Source: Gemmatimonadota bacterium (GTDB lineage: Bacteria; Gemmatimonadota; Gemmatimonadetes; Gemmatimonadales; Gemmatimonadaceae). Taken from it: a stretch of 64,000 bases of DNA. The DNA is taken from contig JAZKBK010000005.1 of assembly GCA_040388625.1 (NCBI GenBank), positions 285,478 through 349,477 on the forward strand. The letters are read 5' to 3'. Numbering within the stretch: position 1 is the first letter of the stretch; each line of letters opens with the position of its first letter. Made by a program: the position numbers and the translations under genes. This document shows, in pieces, positions 19,701 to 28,545 of the stretch. Under the pieces are notes generated by a model that did no database searches, was not told the origin of the DNA, and worked only from the letters and a program-made list of their open reading frames with translations.

Positions 19701-19808
19701 CACGTCTGGGACGCGGAGACTCGTGCTGCGGGCCAGCTGTCGCAGGGCTATCAGACCATTATGCCTCCCGCGGCAAGCCTCACGGCGACGCTGCGGCTCT
19801 CCTTCTAA
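16731..19808 (+). CDS. SusC/RagA-family TonB-linked outer-membrane receptor
   Basis: A 1025-residue protein: signal peptide ([15 protein letters not shown]), a carboxypeptidase-regulatory-like domain at about 43-130 ([20 protein letters not shown]), a plug with the SusC hallmarks [27 protein letters not shown] and [30 protein letters not shown], then a beta-barrel ending in an aromatic residue (TATLRLSF). SusC proteins are TonB-driven transporters working with a SusD lid; substrates range from glycans to peptides. Neighbouring secreted peptidases suggest peptides. GGGAGG four bases before the ATG is a strong ribosome site. Confidence 0.95.
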   Translation: [1025 protein letters not shown]

Positions 19809-19826
19809 CGTTACGGGAATTCTAAG

Positions 19827-21110
19827 ATGCAATATCACAACTCAAACGGCAGCGGGAGAAAACCGTTCGGTCGAAGCGTTGCGAGATCAATCCTGGTGCT
19901 GGGTCTCGCAGCCGCAACCGCTTGCAACAGCCTGCTCGACGTTACCAACCCGGGCGTTGTAAAGAGCAGCGATCTTTCCGATCCTTCGCTGGCTCCGACG
20001 CTCGATGCAGCGGCGCTTGGCACCTTCAACTGCGCATTTGCGCAGTACGTCGCGACGGCCGGCGTGCTGTCCGGGGAATACATCGTTTCCAACTCGTTCG
20101 TCGATGCAAACCAGTGGGGTTGGCGCGGCGTGGAAACCAAGACACAGCCTGGAACGTGTCCTACGAGTCGCGCCACGACGTCGCTGGGCTTCTACACGCC
20201 GATGCAATCGGCGCGCTTTCAGGCCGAGGATGCTGCGAAGCGCATAACGGCGTTCACCGCTGCTCAGGTGCCGACGCGTGCGAACATGCTGGCCGAGCTC
20301 ACGACCTACGCCGCATACACGTACGTGCTGCTTGGGGAGGGAATGTGCAAGATGACGGTCGACAACGGGCCGCTCATAACGCGTGACAGCACGTTCAAGA
20401 TCGCCGTTGCCAAATTCACCGCGGCGCTGGCCCTTGCGCAGACTGCGAACTACGCGGCGATGACCAACATGGCGCTCGTCGGTCGAGCTCGAGCCCAACT
20501 CGATCTCGGGAATCTGGCGGCTGCGAAAGCGGACGCGCAGGCAGTGCCGGCTGGCTTCGTTCGCAATGCGGAGTATTCGGAGACCACGATTACACGTGAG
20601 AACCGCATCTACAATCTCACGATCAGAAACGACTTCCTGTCGGTCGGTCCGGACTACCGCGGCCTCACGGTCGGTGGTGTAGCCGATCCCAGGGTGCCGG
20701 TGCTGAACACGGGCCGTTTCGGAAACGATGCAGTCACGCCGCAGTGGCAGCAGCGGAAGTTCATCGGAACCGGCGCGGTGCCAATGCCGATCGCGTCCTG
20801 GGCCGAGGCGCAGTTGATCTACGCCGAAGCTGCTGGTGGACAGGAAGCGAAGGATGCCATCAATCGCGTACGCGCGTCGCGTGGCGTTGCGCCGCTCAAC
20901 GGCAGCGAAGGCTCGGACATAGAGGCGATAGTGCTCGAGGAGCGCCGGCGCACGCTCTTCAGCGAAGGACAGCGTCTTGGAGACATGCTGCGGACGAACA
21001 TTCCGTTTCCGTCCGGTGTGAATCACAAGGGGCAGACGTACGGCCCGACCACGTGCGTTCCACTGCCGGATGTGGAGACGCAGAACAATCCGAACCTGCG
21101 CGGCTCGTGA
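19827..21110 (+). CDS. SusD/RagB-like surface lipoprotein
   Basis: A 427-residue lipoprotein: hydrophobic segment LVLGLAAATAC with lipid Cys33, followed by NSLLDVTNPG, the typical SusD opening. Helical TPR-like segments fill the middle (YAAYTYVLLGEGMCKM; ALVGRARAQLDLGNLAAAKADAQ). The C-terminal part shows SWAEAQLIYAEAAGG, AINRVRASRGV and IVLEERRRTLFSEGQRLGDMLR, which are classical SusD family motifs. It lies 18 bases after the SusC-like gene, with which it should form the substrate-capturing complex. A strong terminator follows. Confidence 0.92.
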   Translation: MQYHNSNGSGRKPFGRSVARSILVLGLAAATACNSLLDVTNPGVVKSSDLSDPSLAPTLDAAALGTFNCAFAQYVATAGVLSGEYIVSNSFVDANQWGWRGVETKTQPGTCPTSRATTSLGFYTPMQSARFQAEDAAKRITAFTAAQVPTRANMLAELTTYAAYTYVLLGEGMCKMTVDNGPLITRDSTFKIAVAKFTAALALAQTANYAAMTNMALVGRARAQLDLGNLAAAKADAQAVPAGFVRNAEYSETTITRENRIYNLTIRNDFLSVGPDYRGLTVGGVADPRVPVLNTGRFGNDAVTPQWQQRKFIGTGAVPMPIASWAEAQLIYAEAAGGQEAKDAINRVRASRGVAPLNGSEGSDIEAIVLEERRRTLFSEGQRLGDMLRTNIPFPSGVNHKGQTYGPTTCVPLPDVETQNNPNLRGS

Positions 21111-21129
21111 TCCTGTAGTGCAGCGTTGA

Positions 21130-21179
21130 AAATCCCCCTGTCATCTCCAACTGATGGCAGGGGGATTTCGTTTTTTTTT
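21130..21179 (+). terminator. Rho-independent terminator of the SusCD operon
   Basis: A 15-bp stem (AAATCCCCCTGTCAT paired with ATGGCAGGGGGATTT, one G-U pair) with a 9-base loop, followed closely by a run of nine Ts (21171-21179). It lies 20 bases after the SusD-like stop. Confidence 0.95.
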
Positions 21180-21305
21180 GGAGCCGTCGGTTCGCGCCGG
21201 GCAATCGCGCTCGACGCCACGATCTACAATGCCGGCGGCGTTACATTGTCTTGTTGACATCTGGATGCCCGTGGTTGGCGATCACGTTGCACAGAGAGGT
21301 TGCCG

Positions 21306-23375
21306 ATGAGTGATCTGCACGCACACCATCACCCGACAGACGCAGCCACGAGTCCTCGGGCTGGCGATGGCGACGATACCGCAGCGCACGCCGGTCACGA
21401 CAAACACGCCGGTCACAGCGTGGCCATGTTCCGCGACAAGTTCCTGCTGTCGTTCCTGCTCACGCTTCCGACGCTGGTCTGGGGCCACATGCTTCAAAGC
21501 GCGCTCGGCTACACGGCACCGGGCGTTCCGGGTGCGAGATGGATTCCGGCGATATTCGGTAGCGCGGTATTCCTGTACGGTGGAACACCATTTCTTGCCG
21601 GCGCCGTCCGCGAGATCCGGGATCGCCTGCCCGGCATGATGACGCTGATTGCGCTCGCAATCAGTGTCGCGTTCGCATTCAGCCTGGCGGTCGTGCTTGG
21701 CTTTCCCGGCATGCCGCTCTGGGAAGAATTGGCGACGCTTGTAACGGTCATGCTGCTCGGTCACTGGCTCGAGATGCGCTCGATCTCGCAAGCGCAGGGC
21801 GCGCTCGGTGAGCTGGCGAAGCTACTCCCGAGCACCGCCGCGCGCGTCCGTGGCGAGGGTGCGGCCGAACGAGTCGAAGACGTTCCAGTGACCGAGTTGC
21901 GCGACGGCGATGTAGTGCTGGTGCGTCCAGGCGCAGGAATTCCGGCCGACGGTGTCGTGCGTTCGGGGCGAAGCGACGTGGACGAGGCGCTCGTGACCGG
22001 CGAGTCGGCGCCTGTCGAGAAGGAAGAAGGTGCCACTGTCATCGCCGGCACAGTGAATGGTTCGGGATCGCTTCGCGTCGAAGTCACCGGAACTGGCGAA
22101 CGTACCACGCTCGCCGGGATCATGCGCCTCGTGGAGCAGGCGCAGAACTCCCGCTCGCGCGCGCAAGCGCTTGCCGACCGCGCTGCATTTTGGCTCACCT
22201 GGATCGCGCTCGGCGCCGGCCTGGTGACGCTCGTCGCCTGGCTGTCGATTGGTGCGACAGCATCAATGGCCATCGAACGATTCGTCACCGTGCTCGTCAT
22301 CGCCTGCCCTCACGCGCTCGGTCTCGCGGTTCCGCTCGTGCTTGCGATCTCGACCACACTCGGTGCACGGGCGGGGCTTCTCGTGCGCGACCGCCGCGGG
22401 CTCGAGGAGGCACGCAATCTCACAACCGTCGTGTTCGACAAGACGGGCACTCTCACCCTGGGCGAGCATCGCGTGGTCGCAGTGCGCACGGTCGGCGATC
22501 TATCCGAGGATGAGGCATTGCGACTCTCGGCCGCCGTGGAGCGCGACGCCGAGCATCCGATTGCGCGGGCCATAGTGACGAGCGCAACGGAGCGAGGGCT
22601 GACGGTGCCGGAGTCGAGCGCGTTCGAGTCGATCCCGGGTCGCGGTGTGCGCTCGACCGTGGATGGGCACCAGTTTGCGGTTGGTGGTCCGAACCTGCTC
22701 ACCAGTCTGGGTGTGGCCCCCACATCCGAGCTCCAGCGATTCTCGGAGGAGGCGGCCGCGCGCGGCCAGGGTGTGGTGTACCTCATCAAGGGAAGTCGCG
22801 CACTTGCGGCGTTCGCGGTGGCGGACGCCGTACGTCCCGAGTCTGCCGAGGCGGTACGGCGGCTGCACGAAGCGGGCATCGAGGTGGTGATGATGACCGG
22901 CGATACGCGCGCCGTGGCGGAGGCCGTTGCCCGCGATCTCGGAATCGACACCGTGCTCGCGCAAGCGCTGCCTGAGGACAAGTCTGCCCACATCGAAGCG
23001 TTGCAGCAGCAGGGCAAGCGTGTGGCGATGGTGGGCGACGGTGTGAACGACGCGCCAGCACTCGTCACCGCCGACGTCGGCGTGGCGATCGGAGCCGGAA
23101 CGAAGGTTGCGGTCGAAGCGGGCGATATTGTTCTCGTACGAAGCGATCCACGCGATGTACCCCGCATCATCGATCTCTCTCGCGTCAGCTACCGGAAGAT
23201 GGTGCAGAACATCTGGTGGGCTGCGGGCTACAACATCATTGCAATTCCGCTCGCGGCAGGCGTGCTCGCTCCGTGGGGCGTGGTCCTGTCGCCAGCCGTT
23301 GGCGCTGTACTCATGTCGATGAGCACGATCATCGTCGCCATCAACGCACAGCTGCTGCGCGGTGCGAAGGTGTAG
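21306..23375 (+). CDS. copB: Copper-translocating P1B-type ATPase, CPH subgroup (CopB-like)
   Basis: A 689-residue P-type ATPase. The N-terminus is a His-rich tail (HAHHHPTD..HAGHDKHAGH) in place of a CxxC metal domain. The membrane metal site is CPH (Cys334, in VIACPHALGL), typical of the copper subgroup exemplified by Enterococcus CopB. Other motifs: TGES actuator loop, phosphorylated Asp378 in DKTGT, EHPIA in the nucleotide domain, MMTGD and MVGDGVNDAPAL. It exports copper (or silver) from the cytoplasm. The ATG at 21306 has a GAGAGG ribosome site; a TTG six bases upstream is also in frame. The convergent Met/His-rich outer-membrane gene supports a copper role. Confidence 0.9.
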   Translation: MSDLHAHHHPTDAATSPRAGDGDDTAAHAGHDKHAGHSVAMFRDKFLLSFLLTLPTLVWGHMLQSALGYTAPGVPGARWIPAIFGSAVFLYGGTPFLAGAVREIRDRLPGMMTLIALAISVAFAFSLAVVLGFPGMPLWEELATLVTVMLLGHWLEMRSISQAQGALGELAKLLPSTAARVRGEGAAERVEDVPVTELRDGDVVLVRPGAGIPADGVVRSGRSDVDEALVTGESAPVEKEEGATVIAGTVNGSGSLRVEVTGTGERTTLAGIMRLVEQAQNSRSRAQALADRAAFWLTWIALGAGLVTLVAWLSIGATASMAIERFVTVLVIACPHALGLAVPLVLAISTTLGARAGLLVRDRRGLEEARNLTTVVFDKTGTLTLGEHRVVAVRTVGDLSEDEALRLSAAVERDAEHPIARAIVTSATERGLTVPESSAFESIPGRGVRSTVDGHQFAVGGPNLLTSLGVAPTSELQRFSEEAAARGQGVVYLIKGSRALAAFAVADAVRPESAEAVRRLHEAGIEVVMMTGDTRAVAEAVARDLGIDTVLAQALPEDKSAHIEALQQQGKRVAMVGDGVNDAPALVTADVGVAIGAGTKVAVEAGDIVLVRSDPRDVPRIIDLSRVSYRKMVQNIWWAAGYNIIAIPLAAGVLAPWGVVLSPAVGAVLMSMSTIIVAINAQLLRGAKV

Positions 23376-23460
23376 TTGTGTGCGAATGCTGCAGGCGGCG
23401 CGACGGCCAGGAGAAGCGAAACAAGCAGTCCCGACACGGCACTGATTGTCATCCGGGCGG

Positions 23461-24945
23461 TCAGGGCATGTTATCCATGTCGTGCATGTGCGACGGAGCC
23501 ACTGATTTCGCCATCTGCATACCCATGTTCATCGCACCCGGGCGCAGGCGCAGAAACACAGTAGCCCCCAGCGGCGTGCGTGTGCCATACGTGTCCTTCA
23601 GAGCCGACGGAACCATGTTGATAGTACCGGCCGCACCGAGTCCGAGGCTCCCGCCGTACACCGATGTGAGCTCCCGCACGTAACCGAGAGTCACCTCACC
23701 GACGTCATACTGGATCGACGGCAATGGTTTCGTGATCACGATCATGCTTGCATGTGTCGCTTGTGCGAGTGACGAAGCGGGTGTGGTCGGTGCTGAAGTT
23801 GGAAGATCCTCCGGGCCTTTCTGCACGAACTCAGCGCGCGCGAAAACACTGTTGCGCTGATCGAGCGTGAGATTGCTCTCGGCGAGAAGACTATTTGACA
23901 AACTGGTCTGTCCGGTGTGCTTGTTCGCTCCGTAGATGAGTGAGCTCGCCCAGTTGCCGGATGTTCCAAATGCGCGCCCGTACAGCACCGATGCGCTGAT
24001 TCGGTGCAACGATTCTTCCGGGTGCAGCTGCTCCGGACTCTTGAGATACGCGTAGGATCCCGAAAGACTCCAGTTCTCGCTCGGATTCACCGTGAGACGT
24101 CCAGCGTAGGAATCGAGACTGCGCCCCTTGTAATCGAAGTTGGTGCGAATCTCGTCCGGCTCGCGACCGTTGAAGATCGACCCTTCAAGCCGTACCGTGC
24201 GCGTGTAGATACCACCGGTCAGCACGCCGAACGAAATGTGTGTCGCGTCCTGCCAGTGGTGTGCGATCGGTGCGAGTGGATCGTTCGCGGCGCTCGGACG
24301 GTGTGGGAATGCGACCGGTCCAATTACAGGCTCACCGACGGGAGCGGCGTAGAGTGATACAGCGAGATTGTCGCCAATTACGTGGTCGTACAGTGCGGCG
24401 ATCTCCATGAAGAGATCGTGTGGATGTTGCCGATCGTACAGCGATCGACCGCGATAGGACTCCCCCGACTGCAGGAGCAATGGATAGCCTCGTGAGCCAA
24501 CGGTGAATGGCTCTGCGCTCACCATTCCGCGCAGGCCGAGACGGCCGCCGGCGAGATCGTGGCCAGCCATGAGCATTCCCCAATTCACACTGCCGAATTG
24601 CCTGTCACCGCGCCTGGTGTCCTGGTCATCGTATTGCAGAAACGCAACGCCGTGCAGCATCACATCCCAGGCGCCGAGCATGGTGCGGGATGCATGCATC
24701 GTCGTCACGTCCGGCAGCCAGGAAGTGCCAGATCCCATGCGCTGCATGGGAATGCCGAGTGGCGCCGATGCCATGGACATGGAACGCATGGAAGGTAGCG
24801 TCGTGTCGTTGCGCGCGGGCCCGTGATGCGCGGAATCGGTTTGTGGCGGATGACTGTGTTGTGCGAACGCCCGCGGAGCCGCGATGGTCGCCGCGAAAGC
24901 CGCGACGAAGAGCGTGCATGCGTGGGAGCGCAATGAAAGCGACAT
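23461..24945 (-). CDS. Met/His-rich outer-membrane protein, probably linked to copper handling
   Basis: A 494-residue exported protein (signal ending AAPRAFAQ). The mature N-terminus is rich in His and Met (HSHPPQTDSAHHGP; SMRSMSMASAPLGIPMQRM) and the C-terminus repeats this (MNMGMQMAK..SHMHDMDNMP). The middle has alternating polar/aromatic strands typical of an outer-membrane barrel (YGRAFGTSGNWASSLIYGANKH; LGYVRELTSVYGGSLGLG). I do not recognise a named family. Position convergent with the CopB-like ATPase, and Met/His clusters that bind Cu(I)/Cu(II), suggest a role in copper movement or sequestration; this is inference. Confidence 0.75.
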   Translation of the reverse strand: MSLSLRSHACTLFVAAFAATIAAPRAFAQHSHPPQTDSAHHGPARNDTTLPSMRSMSMASAPLGIPMQRMGSGTSWLPDVTTMHASRTMLGAWDVMLHGVAFLQYDDQDTRRGDRQFGSVNWGMLMAGHDLAGGRLGLRGMVSAEPFTVGSRGYPLLLQSGESYRGRSLYDRQHPHDLFMEIAALYDHVIGDNLAVSLYAAPVGEPVIGPVAFPHRPSAANDPLAPIAHHWQDATHISFGVLTGGIYTRTVRLEGSIFNGREPDEIRTNFDYKGRSLDSYAGRLTVNPSENWSLSGSYAYLKSPEQLHPEESLHRISASVLYGRAFGTSGNWASSLIYGANKHTGQTSLSNSLLAESNLTLDQRNSVFARAEFVQKGPEDLPTSAPTTPASSLAQATHASMIVITKPLPSIQYDVGEVTLGYVRELTSVYGGSLGLGAAGTINMVPSALKDTYGTRTPLGATVFLRLRPGAMNMGMQMAKSVAPSHMHDMDNMP

Positions 24946-25081
24946 CTATAAATCCGGAAGCAATCGTCGCGGCGTTGTTGCCTGTGACGATCAATGGTCT
25001 GTGTCATCGGTGTCAGCCGTGGCACCGGCGAGTCTCCGCGGACAGTGCGTGACTCGGAACGCCGCGGATCGCGGCAGAGGG

Positions 25082-25474
25082 CTACGCCCTGGGAGGGGGC
25101 GGTTCTGGCGCGACTGCCATTGCGATCGGCGGCTCGGTGTACTCGGCGTGTACCGATGCCACGAGCGCTGGAACCGGTTGCGGCGCCACGACTGTCGATG
25201 GGAGCGCTATCGCGCCGCATCCCATAACTGCGGGACAGCAGTTTGTCCCCGTGGAGCTATCGCAAGGGGCATGGTTGTGCTGACCGGGTGGAGCTTTGGT
25301 CGGATCGTTGTCGGCGTGACGCGAGCGGTGTTGTGACGTGGAGGGCTCAGCAGGAGCTGCGGTGCCGGACATGGATGCAGACTGCGCCATCGCCGTGCAC
25401 GGCGCCAGGCCGATCCCCGTCAACAGAGGGATCAGGAGAAGGCTCAGCAGGACTCGAACGACGCGGCCGGTCAT
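25082..25474 (-). CDS. Exported Cys/His-rich small protein
   Basis: A 130-residue protein with a signal peptide (VLLSLLLIPLLTGIGLAPCTAMAQ). The mature chain has a His-rich, low-complexity part (SQHRSRHADND; GQHNHAPCD) followed by a Cys cluster (TNCCPAVMGCGAIALP). The combination suggests metal binding, fitting its place beside copper genes, but no family is recognised. The start codon is preceded by TAAATT ending seven bases upstream and no Shine-Dalgarno sequence, so the transcript may be leaderless. It diverges from the lipoprotein gene at 25702. Confidence 0.65.
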   Translation of the reverse strand: MTGRVVRVLLSLLLIPLLTGIGLAPCTAMAQSASMSGTAAPAEPSTSQHRSRHADNDPTKAPPGQHNHAPCDSSTGTNCCPAVMGCGAIALPSTVVAPQPVPALVASVHAEYTEPPIAMAVAPEPPPPRA

Positions 25475-25701
25475 GATCCGAAATTTAAGCCTCGAATCAC
25501 GGGCCGTCGGCTTTCACTCGGGTTGGTTTGCACTCGATCGCGTGATCGGACGATAGTTGGTGGCCGGGGGATTGGGGGACATGCAGAAGCGGTATGGCGC
25601 ACCGGGATGGACAGATCATGCGACGGTCCGACGTATGCGTCTCCCTCGCAGTTTCGATCCTGATTTGCGACCGTCGAATCCCATACACTGTAAGGTGCAA
25701 C

Positions 25702-26460
25702 ATGCGTGCAACAACGATTCATGTCAGACCGGAGAGCTTGAGCTTCGGCATCGTGCGGCAGAGCGCCGCCGCCACTTTCATGGTCCTCGCGGCCGGCGCC
25801 GTTCTGGGCTGCTCCAAAGGGGAAACGTCGTCCTCAAGGGACACATCCGGAACTCGATCGGACTCCAGCGCGATGGCGTCGCAGTCGACTGCGTCGTCGA
25901 ACCTTTCGCCCGTTCGCGGCACGATAGCCAGCGTCACCGACAGCATGCTCACAGTGTCTTCGGACAGCGGTCCGGTGCGAGTCGCGATCGCGGCTCCGCT
26001 GGATGTGTACGCTCGTGTGCCGGCAAAGCTGTCCGATGTAAAGGAAAACACGTTCGTGGGCGTTACGTCGGTAGCACAACCAGACGGATCGCAGCGTGCA
26101 ACGGAGATCCATATCTTTCCCGACAAGCTGCGCGGAACGGGCGAGGGCAGCTATCTCATGACGCAGCAAGCCGGCGCGTCTGGTGGTAACAGGAGCACGA
26201 TGACCAACGGTACCGTCAGCGCACCGCGTATGACCAACGGCAGCATCAGCGCGCAGTCGGGCGGAAAGCTCACTGTGCAATACAAGGGTGGTACTCAGAC
26301 GATCACTGTGCCGCCAAACGTCTCCGTCACTGCAATCGCACCATCGCAGGCCACGCTGACACCGGGCTCGAGGGTCATCGTCCTGGCGGCCCGACAGCCG
26401 GATGGCACACTCAAGGCGTCGGCGGCGATGCTGGCTGATACGACGGTGAAACCGAAGTAA
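25702..26460 (+). CDS. Lipoprotein with DUF5666-like repeats
   Basis: A 252-residue lipoprotein: signal FMVLAAGAVLGC with lipid Cys37, a Ser/Thr-rich linker, then two similar beta units (VRGTIASVTDSMLTVSSDSGPVRVAIA.. and SISAQSGGKLTVQYKGGTQTITVPPNV..) that look like DUF5666/OB-fold repeats. The function is unknown. A longer frame starting at 25594 was rejected because the lipoprotein signal begins after the ATG at 25702. The propeller gene follows 20 bases downstream, probably in the same operon. Confidence 0.75.
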   Translation: MRATTIHVRPESLSFGIVRQSAAATFMVLAAGAVLGCSKGETSSSRDTSGTRSDSSAMASQSTASSNLSPVRGTIASVTDSMLTVSSDSGPVRVAIAAPLDVYARVPAKLSDVKENTFVGVTSVAQPDGSQRATEIHIFPDKLRGTGEGSYLMTQQAGASGGNRSTMTNGTVSAPRMTNGSISAQSGGKLTVQYKGGTQTITVPPNVSVTAIAPSQATLTPGSRVIVLAARQPDGTLKASAAMLADTTVKPK

Positions 26461-26480
26461 GCTCGGTAGGACTGGAAGCA

Positions 26481-27635
26481 ATGGCGCAGCAACAAGACGG
26501 GCGAAGGTTCCTTACCCAAATCGACAGAGGGGTTGTGGCGATTCAGGCGTTGATCAGACAGTCGGTGATTCCGGTCATCGGCGCAATTATGGCACTCGTT
26601 TCGACCAGCGCTTCGCTCCATGCCTTGCCGGACAAGCCGGTGTCATGTGCAGCAACACCAACCTCACTCACGCCGGAAGATTATCGTCGCGTACTTCCGT
26701 CGACGCGCGCGCCGGCGAGTCCCGGTCTACGTCTTGTCACCGAATTGCCGCTACCGGGACCTGCCAACCGGTTCGATTATCAGAGCTTCGATCCGATCGC
26801 TCACAAGTTGTACATGAATCACATGAACGCCGGAGAGACGCTGGTCTTTTCGACAGACAGCGGCCGTATCACTGGGCGAATCCCCGGAGTGCCTCGTGCA
26901 ACGGGTGTTCTGGCCATTCCGTCCCGTCACATGGTGTACATATCAGCCGCTGGCGCTCATGAGGTTGCGGGAGTGGATGATCGGACTCTCAAGGTCGTTC
27001 AACGGATTGGCGGCATTCTGTTTCCCGATGGGATTGCGTACGATGAAAACACGGGAAGGCTGTTCGTATCCGACGAATCGGGTAGTGCAGATGTCGTGAT
27101 CGATGTCGCCACCGGCAGGAAGGTCGCTACGATCGCACTCGGCGGCGAGGCTGGCAACACCCATTACGATTCGGTCTCGCACTGTGTTCTGGTCGCGGTG
27201 CAGACGCGGAATCAACTCGTGGCCATCGATCCTCTGAGCGAGAAGATCGTAGGCCGGTATGATCTGCCTGGCTCGGATCATCCTCACGGTTTCGCGCTCG
27301 ACGAACCCGGTCGGTTGCTGTTCATGTCGTGCGAGGGAAATGCAAAGCTGCTTGTGCTGGATCTCACCACCATGAGCGTCGTCGGAACGCATGACGTTGG
27401 CGACGGTCCTGATGTACTCGCGTGGGATGCAGCGTGGCGCCGACTGTATGTTGCGTCGGAAGGTGGTGTTCTGTCGGCCTTCTGGGCTGACGGAACGACG
27501 CTCCGTCCGGCAGGCGAGTACCGCGCGCCACACGCGCATACGGTTGGACTCGATTCACGCACGCACCGGCTGTACCTCCCGCTCCAGGACATTGGTGGCC
27601 GTCCGCTGCTTCGTGTTCTCGCGCCTTCGAGTTAG
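26481..27635 (+). CDS. Exported YncE-like beta-propeller protein
   Basis: A 384-residue protein. A hydrophobic segment (SVIPVIGAIMALVSTSASLHA, residues about 29-49) looks like a late signal peptide, so the true start may be further in. The rest is a 7-bladed-propeller pattern with repeated blades: VFSTDSGRITGRIPG, RTLKVVQRIGGILFPDGIAYDENTGRLFVSDE, IDPLSEKIVGRYDLPGSDHPHGFAL, LDLTTMSVVGTHDVGDGPDVLAW. YncE-like proteins bind ligands or DNA in the periplasm; no catalytic residues stand out. Convergent with the outer-membrane protein gene at 27676. Confidence 0.75.
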   Translation: MAQQQDGRRFLTQIDRGVVAIQALIRQSVIPVIGAIMALVSTSASLHALPDKPVSCAATPTSLTPEDYRRVLPSTRAPASPGLRLVTELPLPGPANRFDYQSFDPIAHKLYMNHMNAGETLVFSTDSGRITGRIPGVPRATGVLAIPSRHMVYISAAGAHEVAGVDDRTLKVVQRIGGILFPDGIAYDENTGRLFVSDESGSADVVIDVATGRKVATIALGGEAGNTHYDSVSHCVLVAVQTRNQLVAIDPLSEKIVGRYDLPGSDHPHGFALDEPGRLLFMSCEGNAKLLVLDLTTMSVVGTHDVGDGPDVLAWDAAWRRLYVASEGGVLSAFWADGTTLRPAGEYRAPHAHTVGLDSRTHRLYLPLQDIGGRPLLRVLAPSS

Positions 27636-27675
27636 CTCGACGTTCGCAATGCCGCTGGCGTCGGCGGCGCGGATA

Positions 27676-28500
27676 TCAGGGACGCGACGTCGGAAAGCCC
27701 GGAATCCGGCCGACATTGTACGTGAGTCCCACGTACGCGGAATTGCCGCCCATGTGCTGAGCGTTCAGAATCACTCCGGCATCGAACACCAACCACGGCC
27801 GGACTTGCAGTGTGGGACCCGCGAGGACGCCAATTTGCGGCGGCGCGCCCGAAGCTCCGCTGGTCCCCGGATAGGTAAAGAGCTCGACGACAGCGCCCAG
27901 CGCGTCGCGAATCGGTGTTCCGAAGGATGCGGTAAGGAGCGTGGCATTGACGGGAGCAGTGGATCCGCTGCCCGAGCGGCGCGTGTAACCTGCATTCAGA
28001 TCCAGCTCTCCGCTCCCGATCGGGCGGCTCGAGATAACGAGCAGCGACACATCAGTCGTCCCCGTACTGATTCCGTGCGATCCGGTTGCGAACTTGATCG
28101 CTCCCTGCACCGAAAAATCGTGCACGAGAGGCGCTGCATCCAGCACACGCTGCTTGAGTGCTATCGCGATGTCGCTCGCACCTGCATCACTGGTACGCGG
28201 CGGCCCCTGCGTGGTATTGCGCGCGTAACCGCCCTGCAGTTCCAGTTGCAGACGCGGAACGATACCGAGTTTGACTACTGCCGGAATGAAAAATTGCGAG
28301 CTGGATCGGGGCTGCATGTCCTGCGCGCCAACTTCAACTTCGAGATATCCCGGCGCGACGGTGTACGCATGCGTCGCCACAGTAGGCCGCTCCGGCTGCG
28401 CGGCGTGCGGATCGGTCGCGACGCTCTGGCCGGATACATGAGTGGGCGCAAACATCATCAGCGAAGCCAGCAAGATGCTCGTTGCCAATCGGTGGTGCAT
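27676..28500 (-). CDS. Outer-membrane beta-barrel, MetA/transporter-like
   Basis: A 274-residue exported protein (signal LATSILLASLMMFAPTHVSGQ). The mature part is a run of amphipathic strands ending in the aromatic-rich YVGLTYNVGRIPG, with KLGIVPRLQLELQGGY and FSVQGAIKFATGSHG as in the 'MetA pathway of phenol degradation'-type transporter family; this is a weak assignment from style. The ATG at 28500 was chosen; a GTG at 28515 is possible. It lies 45 bases downstream of the His-motif protein gene on the same strand, suggesting an operon. Confidence 0.65.
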   Translation of the reverse strand: MHHRLATSILLASLMMFAPTHVSGQSVATDPHAAQPERPTVATHAYTVAPGYLEVEVGAQDMQPRSSSQFFIPAVVKLGIVPRLQLELQGGYARNTTQGPPRTSDAGASDIAIALKQRVLDAAPLVHDFSVQGAIKFATGSHGISTGTTDVSLLVISSRPIGSGELDLNAGYTRRSGSGSTAPVNATLLTASFGTPIRDALGAVVELFTYPGTSGASGAPPQIGVLAGPTLQVRPWLVFDAGVILNAQHMGGNSAYVGLTYNVGRIPGFPTSRP

Positions 28501-28545
28501 TCCGCGAGCCTTCACTTGCCAACTCGCCTCGACGGCACGGGCCGC

